A stretch of 9,184 nt of DNA, from NCBI GenBank assembly GCA_012514415.1, contig JAAZAH010000368.1, forward strand, positions 1 through 9,184, read 5' to 3'. Source of the stretch: Sandaracinaceae bacterium. GTDB taxonomy: Bacteria; Myxococcota_A; Polyangia; Polyangiales; Houyiibacteriaceae. The notes under the pieces were generated by a model that searched no databases, had not been told where the DNA came from, and saw nothing but the letters and a program-made list of their open reading frames with translations. The position numbers and the translations under genes are program-made. Numbering within the stretch: position 1 is the stretch's first letter; every line of letters starts with the position of its first letter. Shown piece after piece: positions 5,348-9,184 of this stretch.

Positions 5348-7882
5348 CTATTTCGTGAGGTCGAGGACGCGTCGGACGTTCTCCCCCGGCGCCACGCTGA
5401 TGGAGACGGTGCGACGAACCCCAAGCGATTCGTTCACAAAGGTCAGCCGATGAATTCCATCGGGCACCTTATGGTTCTGAATCGGCGTATAGCCGAGGCT
5501 GCGTCCATTCAAGAGGACCTCGGATGCGGGGCGCGTGTTGACGGTGAGCGTTCCCTCTCCGCGCGCTCCGCTCGTGCTCGCTCGCGTGGTGGTCGTCGCG
5601 CTCTTCGCCGGGGCAGATGACGTGCGCATCGCAGTGGTCGAAGCGGGCCGCCGCGTTGGAGAGGCGGCCGGCCGAGAATCCATCGAGGCGACCGAAGCCT
5701 CCTCGCGCCGAAGCGCCGCGCTCATGGCGAACGCATCGCGTCCGCTCGGGATGCTGAGGGGACCCGTCCACGTCTGATAGCCCTCTCGCCGCATCTCGAC
5801 CTGAACGCGGCCAAGCGACGTGTCGATCTCGGCCTCAACAGGCGTCGGGCCGAGGCTACGGCGCACATCCCCTTGGATGAGGATGATATCCGCGCCCATC
5901 GGCTCGGAGCTGAAGCTCACAAGGACCTTTTGACTCGCCTCGGCGGTCGCATCGGCGCTCCCCTCTCTGCCTCCCGCCTCAGCCGCCGGTTCGCCGGAGC
6001 CCGATTCGGGACGGAGTTCGATCGCCGGCCACTCGAGGACTTGGCCAGGCTTCACTTCGACGCGAACTCGATAGTCGCGATAGCCGGGGGCACGAACCTC
6101 AAGGACATGAGGCACCCGTGGATCGAGGCCCGTGATGATGTACGGAGCCGAGGTCGCGTAGATCTCGCCGTTTACCCAAACCTCGGCGGCGTCGGGTGTG
6201 ATGTTGAGGTGGAGCGTCGCGTTCTCGGTTCCACCGGCGAGGTTATAGACGACCAGGCCGATGGCGAAGATGCCGAGGAGGCCCGCCGCGACAAGACCAT
6301 AACGGATGCCTCCCGCGGACGGCGCACCGCTGCGCCCGGAGGGCGCCGGGGATGTCACGGGCGACGAGCTCGGAACCGATGCGTGCGGGCTCGTATTGGG
6401 GCGCGGAGCTTCGGCGGATGCCGCGGCTTGAACTGCGGGTGGATCCGACGCGGCCGGAGCTTCAGATACCGCCGCAGTTTGTGCCACTCGCGGCGACGTG
6501 GATGCCGGCGGCGGCGGAAGGTCGTCAAAGGGTGAAGGCATGCCGGCAAGCGTCCGCTTTGAGGCCGGCGGAGGAGCGGAAGGGATCGCGGACGGTCGGA
6601 GCGGCGGAAGATCGGCACCTTTGGGAGGAATGGACAATCCCGGGAGCTGATGTTTGTCGCGATCGAACACAGCGGTCGCCTCGTCCTCATCATCCCAATC
6701 AAGCCCGGGCGCATTGCTGGGCGGCTTTCCAGCGGGGGCGTTCGATGGGTTGGAACCGACCGCCGGCGTTCCCACAAGGGTTTGAGGGAAGCTCGTACGC
6801 GCTCCGGGCGTGGGAGGACGTCCCGTGGGAGGCGGCGGAGGCAGTTTCGACGGATCTTTTTTGGTCATCGGAGAACTCGCTCGCTCAGAAAAATCGAGCG
6901 TGCTGAACTTTGGCGTGCTCCTCGCAGCTGCACCGCGATATTCCGCATCGCGGGCGCGCTCGGCGTCGATCTCTGAAGCGTATAGAGCTTCCATCACGGC
7001 GGCTAGATCTTTTCTTTGGAAGATGCTGCCGACGCTGTACATGAAGCTCTGGAGATCGTCGTGTAAGTCTAGGGCGGTTTGATAGCGCTCTTCGCGATCC
7101 TTTGCGAGCGCCTTGAGGACAATGGCCTCTAGCGCCTCGGGAATCGCCGGGTTGGCCTGACGCGGTGGGATGATGCGGACATCGCGAACGCGTTCAAGCG
7201 TGCCAAAATCGGTCTCGGCCTCGAACGCTCGAATCCCGGTCAAAATTTCGTAGAGCACCGTACCCGCAGAAAAGATATCGCTCCGGCGATCAATCGTTGC
7301 CCCCATGATCTGCTCGGGGCTCATATAGCCGAACTTCCCTTTGAGTATTCCAGCCTGCGTCTTGTAGTCATTCGTTGACGCCTTCGCGAGGCCGAAATCG
7401 ATCAGCTTCACGTCCCCCTCAAAGCTTATTAGGATATTCTGCGGCGAGATGTCTCGATGAATTAACTCGAGCTCATTTCCCACTTCATCCCGCTGATTGT
7501 GCGCATAATCGAGCCCCTCCGCGACGCGCATCATAATATAGCAGGCGACCTCGAAGGGTAGACCACGGCGCTCTTGTCGCACACGTTCGAAAACCGAACG
7601 AAGATCGCGGCCTGCGATATATTCCATTGAGATGAAGTGGATTCCTTGGAACTCTCCAAGCTCGAAAATTCGCGCGATATGCGGGTGATTAAGCTGTTTG
7701 GTTACGCGCGCTTCATCAATAAACATCTTCACGAATCCCTGATCCGCGGCGATGTTGGGAAGGATCTTCTTTACCGCTACGAGGCGTCCCCCCGCGTCTC
7801 GTCCCTTCCAGATCTCGGCCATTCCGCCAGCGGCGATGCGCTCGAGCAATCGGTATCTGCCGAAGGGAGTGATTTGCGACAA
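5348..7882 (-). CDS. Membrane-anchored Ser/Thr protein kinase with C-terminal PEGA-like repeats
   Basis: This 844-aa protein has a complete N-terminal kinase domain (about 10-275): glycine loop IAAGGMAEIWKG (16-27), ATP-binding K38 in VAVKKI, helix-C Glu E57, catalytic HRD (142-144) followed by ISPQN, metal-binding DFG (162-164) and MSPEQ (187-191). HRD-x-S instead of HRD-x-K is common among myxobacterial-type kinases, so activity is expected. Residues 337-524 are a Pro/Ala/Ser-rich linker, followed by one membrane span at about 529-548. Three PEGA-like beta repeats follow: 555-625 (with WVNGEIY), 652-726, and 775-844 (with VLLNGRSLGYTP). This predicts a cytoplasmic kinase with a periplasmic or envelope-facing sensor tail; the ligand is unknown. 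The start is TTG at 7882: it has a GAGG ribosome-binding site 6 bases upstream, no usual start codon lies between it and the upstream stop at 7967-7969, and the next Met (M21) is inside the glycine loop. The catalytic part is much more AT-rich than the rest. Confidence 0.95.
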   Translation of the reverse strand: MSQITPFGRYRLLERIAAGGMAEIWKGRDAGGRLVAVKKILPNIAADQGFVKMFIDEARVTKQLNHPHIARIFELGEFQGIHFISMEYIAGRDLRSVFERVRQERRGLPFEVACYIMMRVAEGLDYAHNQRDEVGNELELIHRDISPQNILISFEGDVKLIDFGLAKASTNDYKTQAGILKGKFGYMSPEQIMGATIDRRSDIFSAGTVLYEILTGIRAFEAETDFGTLERVRDVRIIPPRQANPAIPEALEAIVLKALAKDREERYQTALDLHDDLQSFMYSVGSIFQRKDLAAVMEALYASEIDAERARDAEYRGAAARSTPKFSTLDFSERASSPMTKKDPSKLPPPPPTGRPPTPGARTSFPQTLVGTPAVGSNPSNAPAGKPPSNAPGLDWDDEDEATAVFDRDKHQLPGLSIPPKGADLPPLRPSAIPSAPPPASKRTLAGMPSPFDDLPPPPASTSPRVAQTAAVSEAPAASDPPAVQAAASAEAPRPNTSPHASVPSSSPVTSPAPSGRSGAPSAGGIRYGLVAAGLLGIFAIGLVVYNLAGGTENATLHLNITPDAAEVWVNGEIYATSAPYIITGLDPRVPHVLEVRAPGYRDYRVRVEVKPGQVLEWPAIELRPESGSGEPAAEAGGREGSADATAEASQKVLVSFSSEPMGADIILIQGDVRRSLGPTPVEAEIDTSLGRVQVEMRREGYQTWTGPLSIPSGRDAFAMSAALRREEASVASMDSRPAASPTRRPASTTAMRTSSAPAKSATTTTRASTSGARGEGTLTVNTRPASEVLLNGRSLGYTPIQNHKVPDGIHRLTFVNESLGVRRTVSISVAPGENVRRVLDLTK

Positions 7883-7888
7883 AGCTTG

Positions 7889-7892
7889 CCTC
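7889..7892 (-). promoter_or_regulatory. Ribosome-binding site that fixes the TTG start of the kinase
   Basis: On the minus strand GAGG lies 6 nt before TTG 7882. This ideal spacing, together with the absence of any ATG or GTG in frame upstream, decides the start codon. Confidence 0.65.
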
Positions 7893-7940
7893 GAAGGTGC
7901 GCGAAAGAACGGCCACGACCCACGTCGTGATCTCCGAACG

Positions 7941-7970
7941 AGAGTAACGAACGGCTCGAGCCACGGTCAA
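7941..7970 (-). promoter_or_regulatory. Candidate sigma-70 promoter for the kinase gene
   Basis: On the minus strand TTGACC (7970-7965; five of six -35 bases) is followed after 18 bp by TACTCT (7946-7941), which keeps the conserved T, A and final T of a -10 box. The start would fall near 7934, giving a leader of about 50 nt that includes the GAGG site. The -10 box is weak, so confidence is modest. Confidence 0.35.
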
Positions 7971-8030
7971 GCTTGAAGGAATGCCGCGGCAACGGACCTC
8001 GGCCATCCCGAGCCGAGCGCGGACGCTGCC

Positions 8031-8048
8031 GGGAGCAAAGGGAGCAAA
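8031..8048. repeat. Perfect 9-bp tandem repeat
   Basis: GGGAGCAAA occurs twice back to back (8031-8039 and 8040-8048), about 60 bp upstream of the candidate kinase -35 box. The position would suit an activator or repressor site, but two copies may also arise by chance or slippage. Confidence 0.5.
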
Positions 8049-8224
8049 CGAGGTCTTCGGCTGTTCCGAGAGGCCGTGATTCAGGGCGCGGATGGGTCTC
8101 TGGTCTCGGCGACCGCAGTCAACCGATCACCTAGGTCGAAGCGGCAACCCGGGCCGTCCGCTCACCGGAGTCCGCCCTCATCCGTCGGAAGGGCGCCGAT
8201 GCCGCGACGTCGACGCAGCAACCT

Positions 8225-8246
8225 GGGTGCGCCTCGGGTGCACCTC
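8225..8246. repeat. Imperfect 11-bp tandem repeat at the end of the DUF4388-J gene
   Basis: GGGTGCGCCTC (8225-8235) and GGGTGCACCTC (8236-8246) are adjacent copies with one mismatch, ending 2 bp before the stop codon of the minus-strand gene, so they lie in its immediate 3' untranslated region. Confidence 0.45.
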
Positions 8247-8248
8247 GC

Positions 8249-9184
8249 CTAGACCGGCCCCCCGCCGCGTCGCTCAAGCTCTGCCTCTGCCTCAAGCAGC
8301 GCCGCCACAATCTCCACGGAAGCGCGTTGAAGTGGCGCCGGCGCGGCGCTTGCCAGCCGGTCCGGATGAATCTCACGAAGAATCGCCCTCAACGAAGAAC
8401 GCGGCGACCGTGCGTCTGCTCCCACCTCGAGCAAACGCTCGGGCGTCTCACATCGCCTGAGCTGCGCCCTCTTCCGAACCAGCTTCGAGTATACGCTCGC
8501 CCCGGGCGAGGGCGGCTCCACCGCGGCGATAAGCAAAAGCCCACCCAAGGTCCGGATCGCTCGCACCCTTCCCTTCGCCTGCGCGAGCACATCCCCTGCC
8601 GGAGCACCTTGGCGAAGCTTCGGAAGGAGCGCTGCCTCCTCGGGATAAAGCGGTGCGCCTTCCATCAACAACTCACCGAAACCCGTGAGCTTCAGCATCC
8701 CATCGCCGATGCGTCTCCGAAGGAGATGGATGGGCACATCTTCGCTCACCACCCGCAGCGCTCCCATAATCAGCTCCTCGGTCGATGGCGGCTCGAAAAT
8801 CAACGGGGCCGAAAATTCATCCAGCGTTTCGATGAAGCTCAGCTCGAGCGCTCCCCAACGAAAGAGCGCCGCCATGCGATAGGCGAGCTGTCTCCGGAGC
8901 CCGTACGAAACGGCAGCGGCACTCGCGTAGCCTTTTTCGACGAGCCACTTCCCGACGAGCTTGCCCTCGTGCTCCTTGAACCCATCCGCCTCGGCGAGGG
9001 CCTGTCGGCGCAAGGCCCCCTCCTCTCCGAGCAACTCAACGAGCCTCGGGACCTCCCCGGCTTCGTCCGAGTGAATCGCCCTTACCACGCCCTCCACGAC
9101 AGCGATCGCGGCAGATTTCCCGGCACCAACTAGACGGAGCTCACCGGTCTTCTTGGAACGCGCCAGCATCAAGAGCGCGCGGGC
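8249..9184 (-). CDS. DUF4388-like protein with C-terminal J-domain-like module (5' partial)
   Basis: The frame is open to the right edge; the first possible starts are TTG 9172 and ATG 9169, but coding probably continues beyond the window. Counting from 9172 (307 aa), residues 1-115 resemble the DUF4388/PATAN type: LARSKKTGELRLV at the front, a strand pair leading to VEGVVRAIHS, then helices ending in ALFRWGALELSF. Such domains are found in deltaproteobacterial regulatory proteins. Residues about 242-303 resemble a J-domain: LLEVGADARSPRSSLRAILREIHPDRL, with the HPD tripeptide at 269-271 that in DnaJ stimulates the Hsp70 ATPase, then a helix rich in Ala and Glu. The middle is unassigned. No membrane span is evident, so it is likely cytoplasmic. 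It lies upstream of the kinase on the same strand, 366 bp apart. Domain calls are from pattern only; the J-domain is short and divergent. Stop is TAG at 8251-8249. Confidence 0.75.
   Translation of the reverse strand, partial: ARALLMLARSKKTGELRLVGAGKSAAIAVVEGVVRAIHSDEAGEVPRLVELLGEEGALRRQALAEADGFKEHEGKLVGKWLVEKGYASAAAVSYGLRRQLAYRMAALFRWGALELSFIETLDEFSAPLIFEPPSTEELIMGALRVVSEDVPIHLLRRRIGDGMLKLTGFGELLMEGAPLYPEEAALLPKLRQGAPAGDVLAQAKGRVRAIRTLGGLLLIAAVEPPSPGASVYSKLVRKRAQLRRCETPERLLEVGADARSPRSSLRAILREIHPDRLASAAPAPLQRASVEIVAALLEAEAELERRGGGPV

Larger units (their letters stand above)
7883..8248. other. 366-bp non-coding stretch upstream of the kinase
   Basis: I see no convincing gene here on either strand; the open frames give arginine-rich, low-quality proteins, and no tRNA-like fold was recognised. 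It holds the kinase ribosome-binding site and candidate promoter, a CTCGGC/GCCGAG stem (7998-8003 with 8012-8017, 8-nt loop), a perfect 9-bp tandem repeat and a near-perfect 11-bp tandem repeat. Its length suggests the kinase has its own regulated promoter rather than depending on read-through from the gene upstream. Confidence 0.6.

Noticed and set aside
4261..5424. Long minus-strand open frame (387 codons) opposite the ABC ATPase
   Set aside because: The plus strand carries all ABC motifs in order; the antisense product is low-complexity and charged and crosses gene boundaries.
8031..8060. Possible sigma-54 promoter on the minus strand suggested by TTTGCTCCC
   Set aside because: No GG doublet lies at the required distance upstream of either GC.
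7883..8248. tRNA or structured RNA gene in the kinase-upstream gap
   Set aside because: No cloverleaf, T-loop consensus or long compensating stems could be found by eye on either strand.
8092..8460. Plus-strand open frame across the intergenic gap and the end of the DUF4388-J gene
   Set aside because: It is Arg/Pro-rich with no recognisable fold, no ribosome-binding site and half its length antisense to a supported gene.

Overview
The window looks like a chromosomal segment of a high-GC Gram-negative bacterium, most probably a Myxococcota/Deltaproteobacteria-type lineage. The lineage rests on gene families, not on a marker gene: a long Ser/Thr kinase of the HRD-x-S type with a proline-rich linker, one membrane span and three PEGA-like repeats; a DUF4388-like protein ending in a J-domain-like module; a GT-C/TMTC-like membrane protein with TPRs; and a lone type IV pilin-like protein. 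No rRNA, tRNA, CRISPR array, IS element, integrase or origin was seen.

Layout. (1) 1-2119 (+): the 3' part of a membrane protein fused to a spermidine-synthase-like Rossmann domain, running off the left edge. (2) 2116-3690 (-): a multi-span TMTC-like protein with C-terminal TPRs, convergent with gene 1; the palindrome CTAG supplies both stop codons. (3) A 96-bp divergent gap that may carry a promoter placing transcription start at or near the pilin-like start codon. (4) 3787-4347 (+): a 186-aa pseudopilin-like protein, followed after 12 bp by (5) 4360-5163 (+): a stand-alone ABC ATPase with no permease beside it. (6) 5164-5347: a 184-bp convergent gap with two inverted repeats. (7) 5348-7882 (-): the PEGA-bearing Ser/Thr kinase, starting at TTG behind a good GAGG ribosome-binding site. 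(8) 7883-8248: a 366-bp non-coding stretch with a candidate kinase promoter and two short tandem repeats. (9) 8249-9184 (-): the DUF4388/J-domain-like protein, running off the right edge.

How the genes fit together. The two right-hand genes both suggest cytoplasmic signalling or regulation and share a strand, but the 366-bp gap argues for separate promoters. The pilin-like gene and ABC ATPase are close enough to be co-transcribed. The two left-hand genes are both large membrane proteins with unproven substrates. I found no clear new multi-gene system. The best leads are the DUF4388-J fusion near the kinase, the orphan pilin/ABC-ATPase pair, the strong composition step inside the kinase gene, and the possibly leaderless pilin-like transcript.
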